Of a stretch of 64,000 bases of DNA, positions 24,832-36,229 are shown one piece after another; position 1 is the stretch's first letter, and the number at the start of each line of letters is the position of its first letter. The notes under the pieces are model-generated. The model made no database searches, was not told the origin of the DNA, and worked only from the letters and a program-made list of their open reading frames with translations. A program made the translations under genes and the position numbers. The DNA is from Dryomyza anilis (lineage: Eukaryota > Arthropoda > Insecta > Diptera > Dryomyzidae). The stretch lies in assembly GCA_951804985.1 (NCBI GenBank), contig OX638133.1, forward strand, positions 13,288,501-13,352,500, written 5' to 3'.

Positions 24832-26730
24832 ACAAAGAAAAAATATACATCATTTTGATGAATTCCGTTCTTCAAACCATGATTCTTTGTATTGAAGAAC
24901 CATTCATAAACTAATGACTAACGACATCAAAGTTATAAATGCGATCATAAATATGATGAACGCTTTGTAACTGTCGAAAAAGTGTTCTTCAATATGATGA
25001 ACTGTATGTGAAGAATACGTTTCATCATATTAATGAACATGAACATAAAATACAACATATTTTATTTCATATTGAAGAATGTTATTCATCAAACCAAATT
25101 TCAATCAAAATAATTCTTTTTCGTTCATTTTTTTCCGTTCTTCTCAGTTCTCAAGTAGTTCTTGTATGTTATTTCTTATATAATGATTGCTCGACATGCA
25201 TAAAAAAAGGAAAATGTTTTATAATATAATTATTTATAATTACAACTATTTATTAATAAAAAGGTAAGTTTATAAAAATATATTTAATAAAAAATTCGAT
25301 TTTTTTTTCGAATTTTTTTTTTGATAATTTTTTTGAATTATTTTTTCTGTGTACCATTGGTTCAATGATTCAGTTTTGATCAAAGGAAAGGATGGTGGGC
25401 TAAAAGAAAGGAAGTGAGGAGAGATAAGGTTGGATCGTTCGATATTGAAATTGTTAATATCAAATCTGTCGGAAATAACATTAGCAGGTAGATTGTTCCA
25501 AGACATATCGTGTGACTGAAGAACGAATTTTTTCTATAATGCATGGGCGGATTTGGTTCGATATCCGAATAAAACGAGAGAACACACGTCATGGTGGAAA
25601 CAAGTCCTTGAAAACTAACTATTATTGTTATTCGGTATTCAAGATACTGCACAGAAAAAAAAAATGTACATCATATTGATGAATTCCGTTCTTCAACCCA
25701 AGGATCATTGTATTGAAGAACCATTCATAATATTAATGACTAACGCCATCAATGTTATGAATGCTATCATAAATAAGAAGAACGCTTTGTAACTGTCGAA
25801 AAAGTGTTCTTCAATATGATGAACTGTATGTGAAGAATACATTTTATCATATTAATGAACATGAACATAAAATACAACCTATTTTACTTCATATTGAAGA
25901 ATGTTATTCATCAAACCAAATTTCAATCAAAATAATTCTTTTTCGTTCATTTTTTTCCGTACTTCTCAGTGCTCAAGTAGTTCTTGTATGTTATTTTTTA
26001 TATAATGATTGCTCGACATGCATAAAAAAAGGAAAATGTTTTATAATATATTTATTTATAATTACAACTATTTATTAATAAAAAGTTAAGTTTATAAAAA
26101 TATATTAAAAAAAAAATGGTTTGGAATTTTTTTTTTCTTAATTTTTTTTAAATTTTGTTTTCTGTGTACCATTGGTTAAATGATTCAGTTTTGATCAAAG
26201 GAAAGGATGGTGGGATAAAAGAAAGGAAGGGAGGAGAGATAAGGTTGGGTCGTTCGATATTGAAATTGCTAATATCAAAACTGTCGGAAATAACATTAGC
26301 AGGTAGATTGTTCCAAGACATATCGTGTGACTGAAGAACGAATTTTTTCTATAATGCATGGGCGGATTTGGTTCGATATCCGAATAAAACGAGAGAACAC
26401 ACGTCATGGTGGAAACAAGTCCTGGAAAACTAACTATTATTGTTATTCGGAATTCAAGATACCGCACAGAAAAACAAAATGTACATCATATTGATGAATT
26501 CCGTTCTTCAACCCAAGGATCATTGTATTGAAGAACCATTCATAATATTAATGACTAACGCCATCAATGTTATGAATGCTATCATAAATATGAAGAACGC
26601 TTGGTAACTGTCGAAAAAGTGTTCTCCAATATGATGAACTGTATGTAAAGGATAAGTTTCATCATATTACTGAACCATAATATTCCATAATATTTATGAA
26701 TAAATTCATCATATTGAAGATTTTTTTTTT
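24832..26730. repeat. Tandem duplication, about 820-bp unit, 2.3 copies
   Basis: Units run about 24832-25650 and 25651-26466, with a partial third to about 26730. Each unit joins two parts. The first is an ATGAA-rich element with ACAGAAAAA / TTTTTCTGTGTA ends (25651-26166 in the second unit). The second is a 300-bp segment whose minus strand still reads like the end of a reverse transcriptase. The units are highly similar, so the duplication is recent. Related ATGAA-rich pieces occur at 35119-35360, 50760-51000 and 51400-51660. Confidence 0.85.
25400..25600 (-). pseudogene. Possible reverse-transcriptase C-terminal relic (two tandem copies)
   Basis: On the minus strand one frame reads FGYRTKSAHAL, a stop, then KKFVLQSHDMSWNNLPAN. 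WNNLP near the end followed by a short tail is typical of the C-terminal part of many non-LTR retrotransposon polymerases. The frame is broken by the TAG and by flanking stops. The same segment recurs at about 26215-26415 in the second tandem unit. The match is by eye only. Confidence 0.35.
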
Positions 26731-26806
26731 GTTCAGTGCTTGTTGGACAAACAGCTTCCAGGTTGCGGAATGTGCGTTCGAATAAATGTATCACACGTTC
26801 TTGGTC
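26731..26806 (-). pseudogene. Relic of a seventh PPO, exon 3 fragment
   Basis: On the minus strand the frame reads VIHLFERTFRNLEAVCPT, which aligns with VTIPFERTFRNLDAARPA of the PPO exon 3 products nearby (the segment about 30 residues before GCGWP). No intact exon surrounds it. Its 3' side is cut by the ATGAA-rich repeat unit and its 5' side by unrelated DNA. It is in the same orientation as copy 3, about 550 bp past that gene's stop. It is probably the remains of an older tandem PPO duplicate broken by transposon insertion. Confidence 0.7.
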
Positions 26807-26820
26807 TGTAACGCGATTCG

Positions 26821-26913
26821 AAATTTTAATTACACTACCAAAGTACTATTTAGTAGAATGCTAGTAATATCGGCATTCGAATAAATAGTACTTTGGTAGT
26901 GTAATTTAAATTT
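26821..26913. repeat. 93-bp near-perfect hairpin
   Basis: Outer arms of 32 bases (26821-26852 and 26882-26913) pair with about one mismatch and include ATTACACTACCAAAGTACTA. After a 3x3 internal bulge, a further 6-bp stem (GAATGC / GCATTC) closes on an 11-base loop. Size and shape resemble either a tiny MITE or a microRNA precursor. There is no sequence evidence of expression. Confidence 0.8.
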
Positions 26914-27360
26914 GTAACTTTCGCATTAAAACACACAAAATAACAACACGGCTGCCTTTCCGATTGCGTAAGATTGTGTTGAATCGCTTTGTTTTTCGAA
27001 TAGATTTGACTTTCGTGTAGCATTGACCTTCGAATCGCTCAGAGTAATCCCTCAGGAACTGCAAAGAGGTTTATGATACCCCTACCCAAATGTGCGAACA
27101 ATGTTAAATTATATGAGATGGGACATTAGAAGCTGAAATTGATTGAAAATTAAAGATTATTGTTTGAAAATTATGATGAATTCTAACTAGTCGAGTATTT
27201 ACGGAGAACTATACCAAATCTATTATTCATGCTAACAGAAAATAAAAACATAAATACTGCTGTTTACACTAGTTTTATTTAAATGGTTAAAACATAACAT
27301 ATAATCATTTCAAATAGAGAGTATTATATTTTTTGTAAAATTCAGAATCAATTATCAAAG
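26914..27360. other. Intergenic, includes 3' flank of PPO copy 3
   Basis: The complement of AATAAA at 27274-27279 is probably the polyadenylation signal of copy 3. Otherwise I see no gene or repeat. Confidence 0.5.
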
Positions 27361-29553
27361 TTAGTTTGACGGGCGCACAACATTCCTGTTCTCATGACGA
27401 ATGGTAACATCAACGACACTCATATTCGGGGTCAAAAAATTGACTAGTCGATCTGCACCACTACGCGGCAGACGGTCAAACGGATAACCCATGGCACGTC
27501 TGTCTGGATATTGACGATCGCGAACGCCGCAATAAGAAGCAGCATCACTGCATGAGCCCACCAGTTGTTGATCAATCCGGTCATCATCATAATTAGATAT
27601 CATAACGAACAGTTCGCATGGCATGCCCTGTGGTAGTCCCTTTGGAATCAGCATATGGTTTGGCCAGCCACAACCGCAGAAATTAAACTCAAGTTCTTCA
27701 GGAGTACCAGTTGCGGGACGAGCTGCATCAAGATTGCGGAAAGTGCGTTCGAATGGAATCGTAACGCTTGAGTCCGTTGAACTGCGACGAACGGTATTTG
27801 GTCCAGGGTTTACTGAAAATAATATGACATCGTTAATTGTAAAAATGCCAATATATATGTGACATAAATTGTTTCTTACATGACACAACGAATTTGTCAA
27901 GCTCAATCATTAAGAGGCGCTGATCGCGGAGTAACATGGGCTGACCACGTTCGTCTTGTTTCGGTCCCAGGAAGATGCGTACATAGCCAAATCGTTGAGC
28001 GCCACCTGTGTTATTCACATTAATCGTATAAGTGAATGGAGTGTGTTGCAAATGTGTGAATCGCGCGAAGACATTTCCGCGTGGCAAGAAGTCCATTCCA
28101 CGGGAAAGATCAAGATCGGATTGTTGCCAGAATGTAGTTAATACATTCGGTTGACCACCAGCGCTACTGACTTGGATGCCAGTAATCGAAACGCCTGTAT
28201 ATGTTAACTGGGGCGCAGTGTATGCATTTAACCTTGTCTTGTGCTCCTGGAAGATGTCGTCGACATACGCGTGCCATCTGTAAAATGCCGGATCGCGCAT
28301 TGCAGTGGACGAGTCACCAATCACACCAAAAGACTCCAAATGACGATGATCGGGATCATGGGCGTAGGAAATAAAAACGTGACCCATGTTGTGCATGTCA
28401 CCATATAAACCCATATTTGGAGATAATATGGTTGCCTCTATTGTGTCGCCCAAAATATCAATTCCGCGTTGTTCATCCAGTGGTATACGATTGCCTCCCA
28501 CCTATAGGTTTCGAAATTTTAAACACTAATTAACAGCATTATTTTGAATATTTAGCTTACATCCACAACGAATCCTTGATGAATGGCTTCATAGATGCGA
28601 TCTCTCCAACGTTCCAAATCACTTACATCAACCTTGATCTGGTCTGACTCACGATCAAGATCTAATAATCGTGCACCTTCAGATCGTGGTGGCCAAGCGC
28701 GACTAGCCATCAGTGAGTCCATTTTAGGGAAATAACCCTCTGCGATGGGGTCACGCAAATTATTAAAACGAACCACTCGAGCTAATTGATTGCTGAAGCG
28801 CTCTAAATTATAGCGCGCCACGATCTGTTGATGCATATAATAGAAGAGTTCACCGCGGCGATCCTTTCCAACAATACGGCGTTCATCGGCCCCAGCATCG
28901 CCAGCGTCGCCAGGGTAGATCAAGTGCCAATGCCAGTGATGTAAATTTACGCCCATGTCCTCACGGAAATACCAAAGACGATGTTCCGGATCCAAATCAG
29001 ATGCTGTATAGTCTCGTGGTACGACAATTGGTACACGCGATCCGTTGGGCACTACAGTTGTTTCCTCACGTACGTTACGAAATACCTGAGAATCCACAAA
29101 TCTATCCGGGAAGTGCTGGGCGAATGATGGCAAATCAAGTCCTTTGGTATCCTGACGATGCAATAGTGCCACAGACAGGGCATAGTTGAACAGCAGAGGA
29201 TTCACACGATCACGTGCGTACACAGCAACGCTTTGCAAGTCTTCGATGGAGCGCATGCCCATGAAGATATTAATTAGACGGCCTGCAATGCGACGATGAC
29301 GTGGAATAAATAGTGAGAACTGCTCATTTCGTCCTAAGGACATTGGAATGCGCAAGTCAGGAATTGCAATATCTTTAACTGGAATCCGTTTTTCTGCCTC
29401 TCCGCCGACTCGACTCTGAACCTCATTGCCGATGGGTTTGTACCGATCCGTTAAGAACTTATCGGGCACATCAAAGATCGCCTTTTGCTTGTCCATGAAG
29501 ACAGGCTCGGTAGGATGGTCCAAGAGCAAAAGTAAATTATTTTTGTCAGCCAT
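27361..29553 (-). CDS. PPO: Prophenoloxidase, copy 3
   Basis: Exons are 28561-29553, 27880-28501 and 27361-27812, giving 688 residues. Introns of 59 and 67 bases sit at the same places and phases as in the other copies. Copper A ligands are His206, His210 and His241; copper B ligands are His368, His372 and His408. GCGWP is present. The activation-site arginine (Arg48) is followed by Val, not Phe. Compared with its closest relative, copy 4, it has six extra residues between the second and third copper A histidines (the segment PGDAGDAGADERR), which may be a small in-frame expansion of a GAY-rich codon run. The polyadenylation signal is at 27274-27279. Its promoter appears to be split by an insertion. 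It should still be a functional melanisation zymogen. Confidence 0.94.
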
Positions 29554-29624
29554 AGTTTAAAATATATTAAACTGCAAGTTTTGTAGAATTATGTATTGTA
29601 TGTTACGTTTCAATAATACAATGA

Positions 29625-30240
29625 AACTAATGCATTTTCATGAATGGCGATGCATTTTTATAGTGAATACTTTGTTGTTATACCCTACACTAAAAGTGAA
29701 CGGTTTAATTAGATCTTACGTATGTAGAGCCAAGATAGATATGGAAAAGTATAGAAATATTCGCAATCTTTGATTCGCCAACTTGAGAGTTAATTTAATG
29801 AGGTCCGTGTTTTAACGTACGTTTGTCTATCTTTACGTCTTTCTTACTTTATATTTAATTTGGGCAATGATACAGAAATATGAAATATGTTAAATTTATG
29901 AAACTCCGAATTTACATTACCTGGAAATCAACGTTATGTGGCAATAAAAATGAAGGTGATCTGTCAGCTATGATATGTTGCCTAATAGTACTGAAATCTC
30001 TGAGAGACCTTTATTTCACTTTTAATTTAAATGTTAACCATATAATTAACTGAATGGTTTTCAAATAAAAGGGGATCTGAAAGCCTTAGTGAGCGTAATG
30101 AACAAATTATTTATTTATCACATAAGTGGGTTGAATCAGTCGGATTAGACCAACTATAATTCTTCTTTCTTACTTATAAAAAAATTGCCCACAAACTATT
30201 TGTTTGTTTGTTGCGGTTTGCGAAATATTTTTTTGTGGTT
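29625..30240 (-). promoter_or_regulatory. PPO copy 3 promoter with Runx block displaced upstream
   Basis: TATAAAA (29656-29662) and TTAGTT (29625-29630) are 34 bases apart. The block TGCGGTTTGCGAAA ... TTTTTGTGGTT (Runx words at 30212-30219 and 30234-30240) matches the copy 4 promoter block at 39466-39497. Here it lies about 550 bases above TATA instead of 40. A GATA-type TTATCT follows at 30269-30274. The sequence in between starts near TATACCCTACAC at 29679, the end of a dispersed repeat, and has no gene. Confidence 0.55.
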
Positions 30241-30403
30241 AAAATGTTTGTTACATTTGCAAAAATTGTTATCTCTTGCAAAACAACTATATACATGATA
30301 GTGGTGGTTTGTTATATAAATTTGATATAATAATATATGAAATCAACTCACGATATTTTGAATTTTTTTGTTTAAATAAAGTAAAGAAATATATATAACA
30401 TAA

Positions 30404-31667
30404 TCTATATATATATAAAAGAACAAGCCCTGATTGACTAACTGACTGATCGATCAACGCCCAGTCCAAACCCTTAGACCTAGGAACATGAAATTTGGAC
30501 AGGGTCTAAATATATACCCGACGTAGGCGCGCACTAAGGCGGTATTTTTTGAAATTCGCCCCCTAAGGTACAAAAATGGGCGTAGCAAAATTGAATTTTT
30601 AAATGCAAATATCTGTGTACATAAGATAGCCACAGTATTAAAATTTAGCCCAATAATGTATATTGTGGTTGTTTATCGTTTTTCCAAATGTGGGCGAGAT
30701 TAGACCACGGGGCGTGGCACCTCCCATATAACCAAAACATTTAAATTACTATAACTCCTGACATACTAAGAGTAGAGTTATAAAAATCAAATCAAATGTT
30801 CATGTTTAAAACTACAATAGCCACATAGAATGTGAGTGAAATTGGACCACGGGGCGTGGCACCTCCCATATAACCAAAACATTTAAATTGCTATTACTCC
30901 TGACATACTAACAGTAGAGTTATAAAAATCGAATCAAATGTTCATATTTAAAACTGCAATAGCCACGTAGAATGTGGGCGGGATTGGACCATGGGGCGTG
31001 GCACCTCCCATATAACCAAAACATTTAAATTACTATAACTCCTGACATACTAAGAGTAGAGTTATAAAAATCAAATGAAATGTTCATGTTTAAAACTACA
31101 ATAGCCACGTATAATGTGGGTGAAATTGGACCACGGGGCGTGGCACCTCCCATATAACCAAAACATTTAAATTGCTATTACTCCTGACATACTAACAGTA
31201 GAGTTATAAAAATCGAATCAAATGTTCATATTTAAAACTGCAATAGCCACGTAGAATGTGGGCGGGATTGGACCATGGGGCGTGGCACCTCCCATATAAC
31301 CAAAACATTAAAATTGATATAACTCCTGACATACTTAGAGTAGAGTTATAAAAATCGAACCAAATGTTCATATTTAAAACTCCAATCGTCACGTAGAATG
31401 TGGGCGAGATTGTACAACGGGGCGTGGCACCTCCCATATAACCAAAACATTAAAATTGATTGACCTACTATGAGCAGAGTTGTAAAAATCGAAACAAATA
31501 TCATATTAAACATTGTAATCTTCACGTAGAAAGTGAACGGGATTGGACAGGCACGTGAGCGGGCGACGTAGGCACTAAAAAGGGGCAAAAAGGCCGTAAT
31601 TTAAAAAGATATAACTTTGCATTTACAAACACTTATCACGAGCAACGCTGTGAACGGGTCCAACTAG
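30404..31667 (+). mobile_element. Helitron-like non-autonomous element with six 142-bp tandem repeats
   Basis: It begins A|TCTATATATATATAAAAG and ends CTAG|T, the TC-start, CTAG-end and A-T insertion context of Helitrons. After a head region (ACTGACTGATCGATCAACGC, AACATGAAATTTGGACAGG) come six tandem units of about 142 bp. Each is marked by GGGGCGTGGCACCTCCCATA, at about 30709, 30851, 30993, 31135, 31276 and 31418. The units alternate in small variants (ACGG/ATGG, tract ATTACTATAACTCC against ATTGCTATTACTCC), which suggests growth in two-unit steps. No helicase is encoded. The head sequence reappears at the right edge of the window (63904). Confidence 0.6.
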
Positions 31668-31886
31668 TATATTATATTTTAAGAAAGAACAATAATATTT
31701 TAAAATCTTTGTATAATATTAGACTCTGAAATGCAAAACTAAAAATTAGGGTCGACGGGTACACATCTATAAAAGTACATCTTTTGGAAAGCGTGACTCA
31801 TAATATGTGTTACTCTATAATTTAATTCAGTTTATATTTAGATCTGATCTTTAATTAATAAAATATTCATTTATTTAAACCATTCG

Positions 31887-32085
31887 TTTTTTTTTTTTTT
31901 TTTTTTTTTTGGAATATCTACTAAGATCCACAGCACTCAGACAGACTATATCCATTGTACTGTGAAATCTATTCCCTACAATTTTGTGGTTAATATCACC
32001 ACGAGCGCCCATGCCCAAGCCGGGATTCGAACCCGAGACCTTCAGAATGCAAGTCCAGCGCGCTACCTCTGGACTGCTGAGGCCG
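31887..32085 (-). mobile_element. Second tRNA-derived SINE family, with poly(A) and target duplication
   Basis: The minus strand reads a tRNA-like head with GAGGTAGCGCGCTGGACTT and the box B word GGTTCGAATCC, then a body of about 120 bp and a poly(A) tail (plus-strand T run from 31887). An 11-base duplication ACCATTCGTTT flanks it (31879-31889, overlapping the first T residues, and 32086-32096). The full target duplication and long tail point to a recent insertion. Confidence 0.8.
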
Positions 32086-32113
32086 ACCATTCGTTTAGTC
32101 ATATCCCTTCTGC

Positions 32114-32765
32114 CCTAAAAACATTTTAACGTTGCTCCGTAAACAAACTGAATCACAAATCCGTTTGTAACGGTACGTACAAGACGGATCCGTCGATACT
32201 TGAATGAAAACAAAAAATGTACAGCATGCCAAAATATTATACTCCGTTTAAATGCCGTATATTGTCCGTAATTCGAACATACCGTTTTTCGGCCGTTTTG
32301 TCTCCGTAGTGATGGATACGATAGTACTTCGTTTGTACTCCGTACTCTGTACTCTGTACTCCGTAAAGTACGGACTTCAAACAGCGTTTTCATGCCGTTT
32401 TCTTTCTGGTTTTCAAGCATTGATTCTTAGAGGTTTAATAATGTTTGTACAAGCTTTGTAGCAGATGTGCATAACAGGAATAATGTAAGTGTAAATGCGC
32501 ATACAATTACAAATACATATATTTAATTTTAACTAACATAGTATACATAATTAAATGAAGCAGCAGTTCACAGTCAACGGCAACAAAAAAGAATGACAAA
32601 AATGGTGCTACCCTCAAGTTACGATAAATGGTTTCGAACACCGTTTTGATGTCACGATTAATCCGTTCACGATTAATGGCTCCGTAATACGGTACTTTTA
32701 CGGAATATAATTCCGTATTACTATGCCGTTAACGGTACGCATACGGTACGTTTTGTTTCTTGGGT
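32114..32765. mobile_element. Element with imperfect CCCTAAAAACA ends, rich in CCGTA/TACGG
   Basis: The left end CCCTAAAAACATTTTAACGT and the right end ACGTTTTGTTTCTTGGG are imperfect inverted partners. The interior is full of the words CCGTA and TACGG, including a CTCTGTACTCTGTACTCCGT run. No intact frame. The class is uncertain. Confidence 0.45.
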
Positions 32766-32999
32766 GAATTAGATTTGAGTAGAATATTACTAAGTAAAAT
32801 AAAATTTATTAGAATATGAGCAAATTATTTTTATGTGTTGCATACAAAAAATAAATGTTGTTTTCTTAATTACTTTTACAACTAATAGAAGGTTTAACAG
32901 TCCCAATCAATATGCACTAGAACTGTCTTACAAAAGAGTGCTCCTAGGAAATAATACAGAAAAATAAATCTACATATCAATGAAAGTGTAATTTTCTAC

Positions 33000-35078
33000 C
33001 AAGGATTGAAACCTAAACGAATAACGGTTTCGATTTCGGTTTCGGTTTTTTCCGCGTTTCGGTTTCATTTACGGTTACGGTTACGGTTTTAAGTTTTTAT
33101 AACGAAATGCTTCCGGTATACCGGTTCCATGTTACGGTTTTGGTTTTGATTTCGGTTTTTGTATAAATTTTCTTTTTTCCATATTTTTCAAATAATTTAA
33201 CATTGTTTATATGGTGCTAAGTTATGTTCAAATTATGATATTGGGGTAAAGTGGGAAACGTAATTTAAACAATGTTTGTTGTTATTTTAGTTAAAATATT
33301 TTGTTATATGAATTATTTAATTGATTACGCCAAGAAAAAAATTTAATTTAAAATTTCGTGACCACAAACCAATGAAATGCAAAATTTTAACATAAACTGA
33401 GATATGATATGAATTGCAAAGAAGAAGAATTTTGTACAATTTTCATCCATAAAAGCCAAAGAAATTAAATTTCAACAATTCAGTGAACTGCAATATATGT
33501 AAAATAATGATGATCATTTACAAGAGCATGGCAAGAAATGGTAATCTTGTTCTTAAACGTTGAGTCTTACTCATGCATAGGTACATATGATCTTGTTCTT
33601 GCAATACCTTTCTTGCTCTTGCTTGCAAGAATCTTGCAAAATTTTACTTTTTAAATTTTAAATTAAAGATCGAAGACAAATATCTTAAACTGCATATTAA
33701 TTATGAAAACGAATAGATTTTGAACACTAATTGTATTTAAGTTACTCATTTTCCATATTTTTCTTCAGCAAAAAATAAATTATTTTACTAACAAAAAAAA
33801 ATTTGAATAATATTTTAACAAGAATTAATTAATAAAATATAATTGTATAAATCAAGTGATGTGGACAAGACAATTCAAAATCTCAAGGCCATAATAAAAT
33901 GAACATAATATGTTCAATGTATATTATACATTCATAATAAATATAAGGAATATTTCGTATAGGCATATTTCTGTTTTCGTCAGAGATTAAAAAAAATCCG
34001 TATGCTATACGCACCGTATGTAAAGATAACACAAATAATATCTTGCAGGGTAACATTTTTTTTTTGCGAACACAAACGCAAACGCTACTAAGCGAACAAT
34101 AACAGAAAGAAGAGAATACAACAATAACGAATTACGATTCGTATATACACACTTTCACAACGACAACTCTTTATTGCTATCCGGTATCATCGCATGGCAA
34201 CAAACAGACGCATGACAACAGACAGACGCATAACAACGGACAGACGCATGACAGCAGACAGTCGCATGACACCACACTTCATGTATGTATCTAGTACTGC
34301 TATCTAGTTGGCAACAACAACGAGTTTTCTTTGTGGTACAAAAAATTTCCCGCCAAAAATTCTATCAAAAGCTTGTATGCTGCTTTATTTTCATTTCTGT
34401 TGTTTTTGCACTTTCAAACGAATCAACGGATTTGTGAAAAAAAAGAAAAACACAAAAAGCAATATATAAGCTAAATGAGGTATACTGTGAAAATGTTCAT
34501 ATATTATTTTTTTTTTTTGTTTTATAAGTTGAATGAAATAATTCACATAGAAATTAACTTAAGTAAACTTCATGATTTTACAATTAACAAAAAAACTATG
34601 TATAAAAGTAAAACAAAAATAATAATGTGCATACAACAGTGCATATGCACAATCGATGTACGAACTAGCGTAGCGATGAAAAGCGAAAAAAACATTGTTT
34701 TGTCTATTTTTTCTTATTGAAGCGACTTTTGAAGCACTTTTGAAGATATTTGCCACTACAAAAGTGCTTCTCAGGCCTTATTTTTAAGATGCTTATATTC
34801 TTTAGCTTTGAAAAAATGTTGGGAACTCAAAATTTTATTAAATAACATTTTACTTAAGATCTTCTATATAAAATAAAATATGTTTTTCTGTTTCTTTTTA
34901 TAGGTACTTTTTTAAAAACCGTTTTAAACCGGTATAAAACCGAAACCGTTTATATCGGTTTTGGATCTTGGTTTATTTCTGATTTTCGTATAACGGTTTC
35001 GGTTACGGTTTCGGTTTTAAAAATGAAACGATTTTAAGCGGATATCGGTTTCGGTTTCGGTTACGGTTTCAATCCTTG
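33000..35078. mobile_element. 2.1-kb element with CAAGGATTGAAACC ends (hAT-like?)
   Basis: CAAGGATTGAAACC (33000-33013) is matched exactly in inverse by GGTTTCAATCCTTG (35065-35078). Next to both ends lie dense CGGTTTCGGTTACGGTT repeats, like the subterminal repeats where hAT transposases bind. The interior has no transposase. It does have an 18-bp tandem repeat (unit ACAGACGCATGACAACAG, 34202-34272) and CTTGTTCTTGC-type runs. I found no 8-bp target duplication, so the hAT assignment is weak. Confidence 0.5.
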
Positions 35079-35118
35079 TATTATATGTTTTGAAAAAAAA
35101 AATGTCTTGACACAACAC

Positions 35119-35866
35119 AGACAAAAATGTACATTATATTGATGAATTCCGCGATTCAAAACATGATTCAACCATTCATAATATTAATGACTAACGACAT
35201 CAATGTTATGAATGCTATCATAAATATGAAGAACACTTGATAACTGTTGAAAAAGTGTTCTTCAAGAAGAGTACATTTCATCTAATGAAGCAGAACATAA
35301 AATACATCATATTTTACTTTATATTGAAGAATTACGTTCATCAAACCAAATTTTTGTTTGAAAAAAAAAAAAAAATGTTGTTGAAAAAAATTTTTTTGCT
35401 ATTGAAATAAGTCAATAGGATTAATTATTATTTTAATGGGTAAATACTACATGGGATAAATTCTACAAAATACTATTAAATTGTTTTTGTGTTTATATGA
35501 AAATATATATTTTTTACGTTATACTATAATTACACTCAGAAAAAATCCTATAAAAATTGGTTAATAGGACAGATATTAATTCAATGGTATACAAAAACAT
35601 TAATATTTTCATATACAAATATTTTCATGTAAATATCTTCAAATAAACACAGATAAATGGAAGTATGTGGGAAGCGTATCGCAGATTATCAAGTTTTATG
35701 AAATTATAAAACCAAAATCCCGGTAGATTTTGGAAAACGTACAGACGTTGATACTAACTCTGCATATGTCTGCTTAAAATCTATCAATAAAATGTTTCTT
35801 AACTGCCCTGAGCCCGCCAATGTATTTGTGTCGGGTACATATTCTGTTAACAAATATGTTATTGTA
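35119..35866. repeat. ATGAA-rich repeat, ACCAATTTT-type repeat and first satellite unit
   Basis: From 35119 to 35360 lies a diverged copy of the ATGAA-rich element of 24832. From 35370 to 35600 lies a repeat with GTCAATAGGATTAATTATTA that recurs at 36613-36830. From about 35640 begins the roughly 190-bp unit family (see 36230-36612), interrupted at 35867 by SINE copy B. Confidence 0.55.
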
Positions 35867-36179
35867 GCCGCGGTAACTCAGTGGTTAGTGCGTTGGACTG
35901 CGAGTCGAAAGGTCCCCGGTTCAAGCCTGGACTGGGGCTAACAACATCTTTTCATAGAAACATTTTTCTATACCGCGCTACCTCTCGTCAGTAAATGGCA
36001 AACCTACGAGAGTAAAACATTGCCTATGAAAAGCTCTCACCCGCCGTTCGGATTCGGCAATAAACTGTAGGTCCCACCACTTTGAGTACAAATATAACAC
36101 GCACAGCTCAAAATGGTGAGAGAGCTCGGCCGAAGTTCTGTACAGGACTGTAGCGCCAAACTATTATTATTATTATTAG
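35867..36179 (+). mobile_element. tRNA-derived SINE, copy B
   Basis: GCCGCGGTAACTCAGTGG (box A) and GGTTCAAGCCTGG (box B) lead into the same body as copy A and end in a clean (ATT)n tail at 36160-36179. This is one of the best-preserved copies and defines the family's orientation. Confidence 0.85.
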
Positions 36180-36229
36180 TCAACACACAGAAAAATGGAT
36201 AATTTAAAACATTGTATAGCATGTTGTCA

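Noticed and set aside
35867..35940. tRNA gene candidate (box A and box B present)
   Set aside because: No pairing acceptor stem; it continues into a shared SINE body seen in other copies, so it is a SINE head.
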